Shown here in pieces: positions 30,169 through 38,891 of a stretch of 39,259 nucleotides of DNA. This stretch comes from Aureococcus anophagefferens (taxonomy: Eukaryota; Sar; Pelagophyceae; Pelagomonadales; Pelagomonadaceae), in assembly GCF_000186865.1 (NCBI RefSeq), contig NW_008705598.1, forward strand, positions 18,339 through 57,597. The letters run 5' to 3'. Positions within the stretch are counted from its first letter, which is position 1. Every line of letters begins with the position of its first letter. The notes beneath the pieces were generated by a model. That model saw only the letters and a program-made list of their open reading frames with translations. It searched no databases and was not told where the DNA came from. The translations under genes and the position numbers were made by a program.

Positions 30169-30731
30169 CAGGCCGGAAGTTTAGAGATTAAACGGATTTA
30201 TCTCTGATGATCCAGGAAGTAGCGGCCGAAGCAGAGAGCGTGTTTATATCTCAAGAGTGAAGGCCGAGCGAGCCGAGACCAGACCGGACGAACTGGTGAG
30301 ATATATCTATTGTATCCCAGGTTCCCTCCACTTAGCGTTTTGTATCTCCCACTAAGCCTCCACTAGTCTGAGGCTAAAGGAAGCAAAGTACCCCCCCCCC
30401 CCCCACGAGGGGAGGCTGGGCCCGATTGGACTAATAATACCAGAATGGAGGCCACCTCAGCGGGGACGGAGGCGGGTAGGGCAGGTGCGGGAATTGCCCC
30501 ATGAGGAGAGCGAATCTATGCATGATCCGACACTTTTTTTAGTTGCCGCTGAGCTCGGCTAGCTTTGTTAACGACTTTCCCGGTACATTCGATGGCGAGT
30601 GCTTCTCAGGACTTGAGCGAGGTTCTGCTGGAGAACTTTACGAAATCGGGATCGATTTCCACGAACCCAGACTCTTTGATTATCAGCTAGATGCCCTCTA
30701 TCCATCGCACTAGGCGGCGCCGCCAAATTCG
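30169..30731. other. Intergenic; poly-C tract and a short start-containing frame
   Basis: A run of about 14 C lies at 30391-30404. A 32-codon frame at 30592-30690 starts MASASQDLSEVLLENFTKSG and ends in TAG. It has core-genome codon use and could be the first exon of a plus-strand gene interrupted by the GC-rich sequence that follows. Evidence is thin. Confidence 0.35.
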
Positions 30732-31286
30732 ACGATCTGCAATCGGCAGAGTTTCAGTGTCCCCCCTTTGTACAAGCGGGCGTCCTACGTCGACAGCGAA
30801 TACAAGGCGCACGCGAAGCAGATCGACGTCGAGATCAGCGGCGTCACCGACGGCCCGATGTTCCGCGCGTTGAGCTCCTACGGCGGCTGCGTCGGCCTCG
30901 TCTTCGGCCAGTTTTCCGAGGCCTCCAAGGACGTCTCGTCCCTGCTCGCGGACGTCGCGACCGCGCTCGCCGAGTCGCGCTGGATCTCCATGGGCTGCGC
31001 TTGCCCCGACCAGGCGAAGGCCCTGCTCAGCAACGAGCTCCACCGCGAGTGGGGCACCACCGCCGCGAAGTACCGCGCGCGCTACCTGATCTCCGGCCTC
31101 AAGTTCGCCGACGGCACCTGGAAGTCCGCCGCCCGTGCCCTCTCCCACCGACTCGAAGACGGCGCGCGCCGCCTCGCGGACCGCGCCGCCCTCGCCACCC
31201 TCACGACCAACCTCCGCCGCGACGGCGCCTCCGCCGCCGCCTGGCTCGGTCCGCCGAGGTACCCCGCGAACCGCCCTGCTGGATAA
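30732..31286 (+). pseudogene. GC-rich unidentified reading frame, probably part of a mobile element
   Basis: About 180 residues ending at TAA 31284-31286. The body is protein-like (YVDSEYKAHAKQIDVEISGV, VGLVFGQFSEASKDVSSLL, ALAESRWISMGC, HREWGTTAAKYRARYLI). No proper start exists: a coherent upstream piece (AKFDDLQSAEFQCPP, around 30719-30763) lies in a neighbouring frame, which suggests a frameshift at the C run near 30761. Composition is sharply GC-richer than the flanking core sequence. I recall similar pieces near retroelement genes in algal genomes but cannot name the family. Confidence 0.4.
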
Positions 31287-31689
31287 GCGCCTCCCCCCTA
31301 AAAGAACACGGCAGCTATTCTATGTTAGGCGACGGACAAAAGAATCGACGCGTTTAACAAAAGATTCGACGCGTTTAACAAAAGATCTGCACGGCACCAT
31401 CAATGTCCAATGCTCGTCCCAAGACACACTATCAGCAGGAGTGCGGAGGCAGCGTCTGAGCGCGGAAACGGTGTTTTGCATCGACGTCCTTGCATGTGAC
31501 GCCCTTCCAGCGCTTCCAGTGCGTCGGCACGCTGTCGCATACCTTCCGCGTCCCATGCAACTCCGGGGCTGCCCCGCATTGGCGCACGCGACGGCGGCGT
31601 TTCTGTCGTCGTGCGCTGCCTCGCCGCCGCCATGGGTGCCACAGCCGACGACAGCGACCAACGTCGTCGTGTGCCTGCTACCGCCGTCG
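31287..31689. other. Short tandem repeat and transition into a GC-rich block
   Basis: Bases 31335-31386 carry about two and a half copies of GATTCGACGCGTTTAACAAA. No coding frame supported in the remainder. Confidence 0.5.
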
Positions 31690-32610
31690 ATGCGGTTCGG
31701 AGCGCTGCGTCGCCGCGCGGCCGCGGCGCGCGGCGCGGCCCGGCGCCGGCGCGAGGGCGCGGCCCGCGGCCGGTTCCTGGCGGCCCGCGGCCGCGCGGAG
31801 CTCGCCGCGCTCGCGGCCTGAGCGGCGGGCCTGCGCGCGGCGGTCCGCGGCCCTGGGCCGCTTTCTCGCGGCGGGCGCGGGTCCGCGGCGCTCCGCGCGC
31901 GGTCACGGCGCCGGCGGCTCGCCTGGGGCCTCGGCGCGTGGCGGCGGCGCTGGGAGGCGGCCGCGGGCGCCGCGGCGCTCCACCGCGGCGCGGCGCCGGC
32001 GCTCGGCCGCTGGTGGAAGGCGCGCGTCGCCGACGTCGAGGGCCCCGCGGCCGCGGCGGACGTCGCGGCCGCGCTCCGGTGCCTCCGCCACATCGCGCCG
32101 GCCTCACGCGGCGCGCTCCGCGCGTGGCGCGCGGCCGCGGCGGCGTCCGCGGCCGCCGCCGCGGACGGCGCGGCGCTCAGGAGCCGCGTCGCTGTCTGGC
32201 GGCGGCGGCGGCCGCGGCGGCGGCCGCAGCGGCGGCCGCTCGGAGCCGGCTCCGCCGGGGCCTCGCGGCTTGGGCCGCGGCCGCGCGCCGCACGCTCCGG
32301 CTGACGGTGGCGCGCCACGTGGTCCACGTCCAGCGGTCTCGCGCGCTCCGCGGCGCGCTCGCGGCAATCGCCGCGGCGGCCGCGGCCGCGGCGCTCGACG
32401 CGCGGCGCGGCGCGGTCGCCGCCTGGTGCGCGCGCGCCGCGCGCCGCAGAGCAGCGCCGCGCGGCCGCGCCGCGCGGTCCTCGCGTGCGCGGTCGCGCGC
32501 GTCGGCGCCGCCGTGGCCGAGCGGGCCGCGGCGCGGCGGCGCCGCGCGGACGGCGCGCGCGCGATCGCCCGTGCGGCGCTGCGCCGCCGCGTCGCCGCCG
32601 CCTGGATAAT
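31690..32610 (+). pseudogene. Extremely GC-rich block with SFI1-like Trp repeats, frame-disrupted
   Basis: Nearly all codons are GC-only. Translated in pieces, the plus strand gives helical Ala/Arg repeats punctuated by Trp (LAWGLGAWRRRWE, ALRAWRAAA, RRGLAAWAAAARR, GAVAAWCARAARR). This resembles SFI1/centrin-binding repeats. The pieces lie in at least two frames, with a TGA at about 31819-31821, so no intact protein exists. The GC bias makes spurious long frames on both strands, so the repeat reading is tentative. Confidence 0.35.
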
Positions 32611-32662
32611 TCCGCGGGGTTTAAAGACGGGTCGGCGGGACGAGTCCGCGCGTCGCTCCGCC

Positions 32663-32751
32663 TGGCTTCAGCGCCTTCGGCGCCTTTGTCGCCTCCGGCG
32701 CCTTCGGCGCCTTCGGCGCCTCTTTTTTTTTTTTTTTTTCTTTTTTTTTTC
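32663..32751. repeat. GCGCCTTCG tandem repeat followed by poly-T tract
   Basis: About six GCCTTCGGC-type units run into two T stretches of more than ten bases each, separated by one C. It lies immediately upstream of the karyopherin-like frame and may be the tail of the GC-rich block. Confidence 0.85.
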
Positions 32752-32770
32752 TCCTCGCCATGTGCCAAAC

Positions 32771-34789
32771 ATGAAAAAAGTGCCCCTTTTAGTAGGGCTA
32801 AACATGTTTTGGAAGAATACGCCAGTTCCAGAGCGAGCGATTCCGGCGCTTAGCTTGGATGATCTCCGTCGTGCTATAACGGTCCTGCAATCGCCAGTAT
32901 CGTCCGTAGTAGCACTCGCGGTCGCCCACGAATCGCTCGTGCTCTTCCAAAGCAGCATAGATGCGTGGAGAAGCGGGTTGTTCCTCGTTCGCACCCTAGA
33001 CTCCCGACCTGAGTATATGCTGCATGGTCTGTTTGGTGCATCAATGTTAGCTGCAAAAGCCCAGCGTGGCGACCAGGTCGAGGATCGTGCTGAGCTCGTG
33101 GCTGAAATCCTGGCCGTGCTTCGGTCCATGTCGTCGTGTCTCCCACCATCCCTGAGGTGGCAGTACGAGGCTGTCTCCGTGCAAAACGATCTCTCTATTG
33201 CGATAGCGGCTTTGACAACACCTCGATTCTCAATACTGCTGGATTCAATTGCGTTTCAGATGCTCGAACCGCTGGAAGGTCTTCTAACACTTGGACAGTT
33301 AGCGTACAACATGATACCTGGTGATGGTGCATCAAGCTCACAAATGCTGCGCACACAGTGCGAGGCTCGCATTGTAACGCTGCTAAGGCACGCCCTAGAA
33401 ACTGCTTGTAATGCTGGCATGGTGAGCAATGAGCTTGTCTCCGGAGTGTTTAACTCAGTTTCGGTTTTTGCGGCCCAGCATGACTCTACTGTAACTCTTG
33501 TTTCTCTATCAACAAATGAGGCACTTTTGCCAATCGGTCGTGTAGCGATGGGAGATATTTCTGGTCTTGCTCAAGTGCAACGCACTGCATCTCTGCAGTT
33601 GCTTAAAGTCGCACTCATGAACGATTCCGGATTACACCTCCTTTCTTTACATAGATCCGTAGTTTGGCCCCTTGTTGGCTTCATCGTGACAGTACTCGAT
33701 CAGATTGATCAAGAACTGCGTGCACTAGGACAGAGCTTTCGTGATGAAATTGGTGCCATGGCCCTGGGCACTAGCGCGATGGAGCTCGCAGCGCCACTCA
33801 CAGAACGAGCATCACAACGACTTGCCGCTGCCACTACCTATGCTGAAAGCAAAGAAGAATGCATACAGATTGCAATGCTGCTGTCACGCTTCACATCTTT
33901 CGCATGTCATAGGCATCTACGTCTTACTAGAAGCGTCGCTGTCGTATGGCCTGGTCTCCTAGGGACCTCAACACAGGCAAACAAAGGTCACCTCACATCG
34001 GCACATGCGCAGAAGCTTCTCGATGCTATCCTTGAGCGTGTCAGGCGGGGATTAGAAAGTTTGAATTTTCTATGCGATTCAATAGATGTGAATCATGGCA
34101 AGCATGCAGATTACCATCGTGCTTTAGAGTATTGGGTCGACTACCATGCTGCTCAAATGATTTGCGCCTGTTCCAGAGAGATAGGCGTAGTTCAATTTCT
34201 CACTTCAGCTTCCAAGGCATTGGGAGAGACAGACGCAGCCCTTTCTGATGTAGCTGCAACTGTTTGCGCGGTTCTCTCGAAGGACGCTCTAGCTGCTGCG
34301 CGTGCTGGGGATGAAGTTGTGAGTGTGATCCTTGTTCATGTTATCACAGCACTCCAAACTAAGATCATGCAAGCAACAATACCTGACTCAAGGCGTCGGG
34401 CTGCAGTTGCATTGAGCAAATACGCTGAATTCTGTGTGCTTAGAGGGGGGGGGCTCCTCAGTGCGGTCGTTTCTACTCTGCTTGACGCTGCTGCTGCAGA
34501 TAGCACAGACAGCCTCGCAGCGCCCAGACTAGAAGCCGCTAGCGCCGCACTTGATTCCCTGGTTTGCGTCGCACTTGCCGCATCAGATATTCTCTGTGTC
34601 CTTCCTAATCTCAAAGACCGCTCACATGCTGCAGAAATAATTCACAGTGGGGTTTTCCTTCAATTGCAAACCAAGGTCGCCTCTGGCTTGAATTCTTGCC
34701 CAAAGTCGAGGGGTGTGCGCTTGGGGTGGGCAGCGGTGGGCACGAGAAACCCAACGAAGCTGAGTTTGCGACCCCCCCCCCCCCCTTAG
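32771..34789 (+). CDS. Karyopherin (importin-13/transportin-3-like) N-terminal two thirds, truncated
   Basis: From Met at 32771 the frame encodes about 640 residues of all-helical, HEAT-like sequence without introns. The N-terminal part (LDDLRRAITVLQSPVSSVVA, FQSSIDAWRSGLFLVRTL, then HGLFGASMLAAKAQ and a WQYEAVSVQNDLSIAIAAL helix) is arranged like the importin-N/Xpo1 region of IPO13/TNPO3. Those proteins move cargo such as SR proteins through nuclear pores and bind Ran-GTP. From about 34690 the text turns into GC-rich repeat sequence ending in a C tract and a stop at 34787-34789, so the last 100 residues of the frame are not family-like. IPO13/TNPO3 proteins are about 920-960 residues, so roughly the C-terminal third is missing. 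Either repeat insertion broke the gene or an intron begins near the GT at about 34676. Upstream, the frame continues into the GC-rich block, so the true start is uncertain. Confidence 0.5.
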   Translation: MKKVPLLVGLNMFWKNTPVPERAIPALSLDDLRRAITVLQSPVSSVVALAVAHESLVLFQSSIDAWRSGLFLVRTLDSRPEYMLHGLFGASMLAAKAQRGDQVEDRAELVAEILAVLRSMSSCLPPSLRWQYEAVSVQNDLSIAIAALTTPRFSILLDSIAFQMLEPLEGLLTLGQLAYNMIPGDGASSSQMLRTQCEARIVTLLRHALETACNAGMVSNELVSGVFNSVSVFAAQHDSTVTLVSLSTNEALLPIGRVAMGDISGLAQVQRTASLQLLKVALMNDSGLHLLSLHRSVVWPLVGFIVTVLDQIDQELRALGQSFRDEIGAMALGTSAMELAAPLTERASQRLAAATTYAESKEECIQIAMLLSRFTSFACHRHLRLTRSVAVVWPGLLGTSTQANKGHLTSAHAQKLLDAILERVRRGLESLNFLCDSIDVNHGKHADYHRALEYWVDYHAAQMICACSREIGVVQFLTSASKALGETDAALSDVAATVCAVLSKDALAAARAGDEVVSVILVHVITALQTKIMQATIPDSRRRAAVALSKYAEFCVLRGGGLLSAVVSTLLDAAAADSTDSLAAPRLEAASAALDSLVCVALAASDILCVLPNLKDRSHAAEIIHSGVFLQLQTKVASGLNSCPKSRGVRLGWAAVGTRNPTKLSLRPPPPP

Positions 34790-34923
34790 TCGCCCTTAAG
34801 AGCCCCGGGTCTGGCGCCATCTCTGTCCAGGGGGCCCGGGGGGCCCGTGGGGCGGCGGCGCGCGGGTGCGAAGCGGGGTTGAGTGGGGCCTCTTCCGGGC
34901 CGCCGCGCGGCTGGTCGCGGCGG

Positions 34924-34964
34924 CCCATACTGAGACTACTGAGTCGGCTCAGTCTCAGTATGGG
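34924..34964. repeat. Perfect 14-bp inverted repeat (hairpin)
   Basis: Left arm 34924-34937 CCCATACTGAGACT and right arm 34951-34964 AGTCTCAGTATGGG are exact complements. The spacer can itself pair (ACTGAG/CTCAGT). It could be an element end or a transcript hairpin. Confidence 0.9.
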
Positions 34965-35135
34965 GGGGAGCTGTGGATCGCTGGATTTCCCGGGGATGAC
35001 CGAGACAACAATCGCACTTAGCCTACCCTAGGACTCGGAGGCGTGGCGGACGGAGGCGTCCATATTCCGAGTCGGGGTCACAGTGGCTGGGGCTGCCTTT
35101 TGGGGTGGTTGTCGGGGGCTAGAGAGATAGAGAGA

Positions 35136-35366
35136 TTTCCACCCTCATCCTCAGTGAACTGCACCTTGATGTTGCAGTGCACCATACCCCACTGTGCTCC
35201 TTGGGGGGAAGTGCCCCTGGTGTCCTGTGTGGAAACACTACGGTCGATCATCCTTTATGCACATGCTAGGAAGATGGATACTAGCAGGATGCGCAGTAGG
35301 AGCACAGTGGGGTAAGGTGCACTACAACACCAAGATGCAGTTCACTAGGATGAAGGTAGAAACCTA
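35136..35366. repeat. Foldback (long terminal inverted repeat) element
   Basis: The arm at 35136-35203 and the reverse complement of 35298-35366 agree at about 85-90% of positions by eye (AGTGAACTGCA, TGCACC, TACCCCACTGTGCTCC), separated by about 95 bp. This is the structure of a small foldback or MITE-like element. Confidence 0.88.
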
Positions 35367-35370
35367 GAAA

Positions 35371-35437
35371 TGCGCCTGTGCTAGTTTGGAGCTATTAAGG
35401 CGGCTAGCGAAAGCTAGTTACTTCGTCTATGCGCGGG
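35371..35437 (+). repeat. Dispersed repeat shared with 22070-22128
   Basis: GTTTGGAGCTATTAAGGCGG, then GCTAGTTACTTCG, then ATGCGCG. It directly abuts the foldback element. Confidence 0.75.
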
Positions 35438-35473
35438 GCTGTTGGTTCCCGCCGTGCTTCTTGCAGGTGCACC

Positions 35474-35967
35474 ATGAGCTTCGCTGAAGAGGACCCAGTC
35501 TGTCAGGTATTCATTCCCATCCGAGAGGTCGATGTCGAAACGTGCCTTTTGTCTCTCGGGCCGAACTTGCTTGCTTTCTTTTTGCGACTTTGCTTGTGGT
35601 TGTCATTACGGCTGTCCATTCATAGCGAACTAGTATGCCTCTGACTTCTACATCCTCGAGCAAAGCAGACTTGTGGTTCTTGAGCAGGGCGATTTTAATT
35701 TTCCAAGTCCGGAGCGGGGTTAATTCTAGTCTGATCATCGGGTTGCAGGTAGCCTGGTTTTACAATGGCTTCGGTTTGGCAAGGAAGAACAGGCAAATGA
35801 AAGTCATTGCCTCCTAGGCTGGAAGGTGAAGTTCAGGGTAGGATCTCCGATCTCCGAGAGGGCACCCATAATTCGACATTCATTTCTTGTCCCCTTTCAA
35901 CCGGGTACAGGCGCAAGAACGCACATACAGCATGAGTGCCCGCTGTTTTGTGACAAGGGCTTTTTAG
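35474..35967 (+). CDS. Small four-exon gene of unknown function
   Basis: Model: 35474-35506, 35634-35706, 35749-35837, 35911-35967; introns 127, 42 and 73 bp, all GT-AG; 83 residues with one consistent frame. The protein reads MSFAEEDPVCQ, then YASDFYILEQSRLVVLEQGD, then LVLQWLRFGKEEQANESHCL, then GWKVKFRAQERTYSMSARCF and ends VTRAF. No single exon is long enough to be seen as a gene, but the joined peptide has balanced composition. The last intron begins GTAGGA and ends after a pyrimidine-rich stretch at TACAG. Retaining it instead gives another open frame to a stop near 36000. Upstream exons may exist (a TTGCAG acceptor lies just before the Met). It is convergent with RTF1, whose stop is 127 bp away. 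Family not recognised. Confidence 0.5.
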
Positions 35968-36093
35968 AGTGCCATGATCAGTGTGGAATCTCTAAATAGT
36001 TAACAGGGAGAGCTTCATTCATGTCCTATAAAGCACGTCTCTTAGGATGTAACGTACGTCCAAGAAATATCAGATTCCTAATTAGTTTTGTTT

Positions 36094-38498
36094 TCAATGT
36101 TGGGCCTTGGCTCTTTCAAGATATTCTTGCAGGGACATACCACTGCGATGGCGCTGAGTTTGCTTATTTGTTTTGGTCGCTTTAGAATCTTCATCGGGAT
36201 TAGCACGCTCCGCCATCAATTTAGCATCGATGAGCTCCGGTGGACCAAAAACATTCTCGGGTTGTTTCATGGTTTCAAAGTCAGATATCAATTTATCAGC
36301 AGGCTTGGTTGTAGTCCATAGCAACATTGGTTTGGTGGCGCGACGCTGGAATACGGAAGGTTCATCATCTTCATCCTGATTCTGCCTAAGGGGAAGTCGT
36401 CTGTGAGCAAGGCAACTTATTTGTCCAAACACACAGCGTACAATACACATCTCGAAGTTTCTTTTCACCATATGCCATATCAGCGAGGGCATTTTCATGC
36501 TTCTTTGCCTCATTGATAGATAACAATGTAGAAGTCCTTGAGGGAGCTTCTGCATCGCGCTTAATGCGCACCTCTAAAGCATTCTTACGGAAGTCGATAA
36601 GCTTCTGGTTGGTCTCACCTAAGTGTATGGCCATATTGAGATTTAAGGAGGGCAAGATACTCTGTGGCTAGGCGATATAGCTTCCTTGCAACGCGGCAAT
36701 CTTCTGTCTCACCACTCGCCGCTGTAGGTAATTGCTCGCTTCGTGCTTCTAGGAGCCTCCGTGCAAGGGCATCAAGGTCACTTTCAAATGCATCATTGTC
36801 AGCTCGTTGCCATGTTTCGGTCCGTTCCACCTGTCCAGCACTCTTTCAAATTGTGCGTGAACTTCGAAGGCGTGTAGCTTTCGTGACTCTGGTTAAAACC
36901 TTCAACAGCGCAGCCTGCAAATCTGGCGTCGCGTGGAGTTCCCTGCTGCGAGCAACAAGCAGCGCGGCGTATGAATCACGGGCGTTGTACACTTCGTGCT
37001 CATATCGGGTGCGCGCTTGGCCATGATTGAGCCTTGCTACGGTGGATGTCTGCCGCTCGCGAAAGCGGGCCTATTCATTACTTCGGTAGCTTGAAATAGC
37101 TTGAGATTGTGGTGACGCCGCGAGGTGCGGCCTCATTGCGCTTCCGCCGAGCATTGACGAGCCTTGAAACATCTGATTCTGAATATACACCACCGCTCTC
37201 GTTGGGTAGGAGGGTTCCACGCTTGCGCTCTAAACTTGTTGGCTGGGGGGGAACTACCGAGTCACTGGAAAATACTGCTTTGCGCATGTGTGCTTTGCGT
37301 TTGTCGATTTCGCTGGATGATGGAATTTTCTGCCGCTCGGCAAGCATCACATTTCGCCACCTGCGCAAAGGATGATGACAGATTCTATCCAACAGCTTTT
37401 CACGCAGTGTCATGCTCATCTATTTCAGCAGCGGCAAACCTGAATTCAAAAGATTCTGTGTGCATCACTCACACGTGTAACAATACCGATGATTTGATAT
37501 GACATTCATGCGCCAAAGTCGTTGGTTTCGACCGATTCGAAGCATCAATGCTTTCTTCGTTTCAAACTCACCAAACGGGTAAGAGTGTTTGTATTCCTCA
37601 ACGCCAATAATCTCACAGACCTGATATCGAATTCAATCCAGGAACAAGCCATTGAAACTTACCTTGTATTGTGCTTCTCCATGGGGGCCTGGTGCCTTAC
37701 CTATGGAGATCCTATAAATCACAGTAGAGGAAACTTGAATTCTAGTGTGCACCAATTCCAAGCCGAACATAACATCCAATGACCGCCTTTTCAAAAAAAG
37801 GTTCTTCGACCCACTTTTCGAGTAAACTCCGGGGCAGGCGGAGCTTGCCTATGGCGCCACTTGAGAGTGGTGGGTCTTCATCACTTGAAACCACGTCTTC
37901 CGGTTCTTCTGTTGGCACACAAACCTGAGGAACGCGCTTATTCGCACGATTGATTCACTAGCTAAAAAACCTCTTCTTCCCCTGCAATGCCAAGCATGTT
38001 CGGCCGTCCCGTGTTGGAGGGAACTGGAGAGGCATCAGACTGTTCATCGTCAGACTGTTCATCGCGTCTGTATGCTTTAGATGACTGTCCTAGCGCAGAC
38101 CTACACGTTGTAAGCTTCCGGGGCGTGGAGGGGTGGCTCATCACAATACCGCAATTGCGAATGCCTATTCAGGGACGAATCAACCAAAACTTGAGAGACA
38201 AACACTCTTTGGGACACGGAGAAATGCTGCAAATTCAGAGTTCTATGCGTTGACAGCAATTTCAGTTGCTGCAGGCCTAACACGATGCTTTGTGAAACCC
38301 GAGTGTTCGATTGTTGTGAACACGGCTTGTACGTCGCTGTTCGGTTTCCTTTTGCCGTTCGTACTCATCGGCCTCCTCCATGGCTAACTCGATTGCTGTC
38401 TTCTTGTGCACCGTATCTTGTTCGCGGGGTTCGGACTCCGCGCGGTGCCGCTTCTGCGCCATTGGGGGCTTCCCCCCGCGAATCCGCTTGCCAGACAT
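36094..38498 (-). CDS. RTF1: RTF1 (Plus3-domain subunit of the Paf1 transcription elongation complex), eleven exons
   Basis: Model exons (minus strand): 38498-38338, 38100-37971, 37924-37753, 37700-37663, 37620-37487, 37439-37416, 37360-37117, 37070-36900, 36830-36674, 36618-36447, 36385-36094; 564 residues in one frame, close to yeast RTF1 length. The Plus3 domain is spread over exons 3-7: LRLPRSLLEKWVEEPFFEKA, VIGCYVRLGIGK, VCEIIGVEEYKHSYPFGEFE, LMLRIGRNQRLWRMNVISN, RFAAAEIDEWRNVMLAERQK. The coiled coil and LLSINEAKKHENA follow, then the FQRRATKPMLLW motif and the C-terminal SLQEYLERAKAQ. RTF1 links Paf1C to Spt5 and promotes H2B ubiquitylation. Two or three introns use GC donors in this model (at 38337, 36673 and possibly 37415, where a GT at 37403 is an alternative). 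The 237-bp first intron may hide another exon. Confidence 0.87.
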
Positions 38499-38584
38499 CG
38501 TATAAGAAACTACTTTGAGTCCATGTAGAAGCGCGCTTGGGGTAGTCAGCTACTTTCTAGTCAAGCAGGGCTGCAATAATAAAT

Positions 38585-38612
38585 AGCAGCTCTCTCTCTC
38601 TCTCTCTCTCTC
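38585..38612. repeat. (CT)n microsatellite
   Basis: About 14 CT dinucleotides, immediately before a copy of the short dispersed repeat. Confidence 0.95.
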
Positions 38613-38618
38613 CCCTTT

Positions 38619-38652
38619 GGGCGCTACTTTCCTGGCTAATCGAAGATTATCT
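38619..38652 (+). repeat. Short dispersed repeat, copy 2
   Basis: GCGCTACTTTCCTGGCTAAT plus CGAAGATTATCTGTA, as at 19935-19966. Confidence 0.7.
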
Positions 38653-38664
38653 GTACAAAGTAGC

Positions 38665-38735
38665 ATTCTAGTCAAGCAAGATAATATTTGGCATAAACTT
38701 GAAGGGTAGGTAGAGTGGGCCTCAAGGCCCACCCA
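38665..38735 (+). repeat. Dispersed repeat, copy 2
   Basis: TTCTAGTCAAGCAAGATAAT, GGCATAAA, GGGTAGGTAGAG and CTCAAGGCCCACCC in the same order as at 6978-7056. The two short repeats are adjacent here, which suggests they are parts of one element. Confidence 0.75.
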
Positions 38736-38891
38736 CCACGAAGTCCCCGAAAGGACCAATCGACGTACCTCTGACCTCGTCCTCCTGTGAGAACTCGGCC
38801 AGGCAATGGCGCATCACCATCACCCGGGTCCAGTTGACAAGAACCTGGACGCGCGGATGATAGCCGGTCTGGATCCCGGGCTCCCGAAACG

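Larger units (their letters stand above)
34690..35473. other. Repeat insertion zone 3' of the karyopherin-like frame
   Basis: Contains a poly-C run (34771-34787), a GC-rich segment, a strong hairpin (34924-34964), a foldback element (35136-35366) and a dispersed repeat (35371-35437). No coding exon continuing the karyopherin could be found here. Confidence 0.6.
38499..38891. other. Repeat-bearing region between RTF1 and the right-edge gene
   Basis: Contains a (CT)n run, two dispersed repeats shared with 6.98 kb and 19.93 kb, and sequence that may be a further exon or 3' UTR of the minus-strand gene at the edge. The RTF1 promoter should lie just right of 38498; no motif recognised. Confidence 0.55.

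Noticed and set aside
31320..32768. 482-residue minus-strand frame in the GC-only block
   Set aside because: Rich in Arg/Ala/Pro with no structure. The plus strand gives the more helical, Trp-punctuated reading, and neither is an intact gene.
31490..32770. Upstream extension of the karyopherin-like frame through the GC-rich block
   Set aside because: The frame is open by chance through GC-rich text and a poly-T tract. Sequence becomes family-like only after the Met at 32771.
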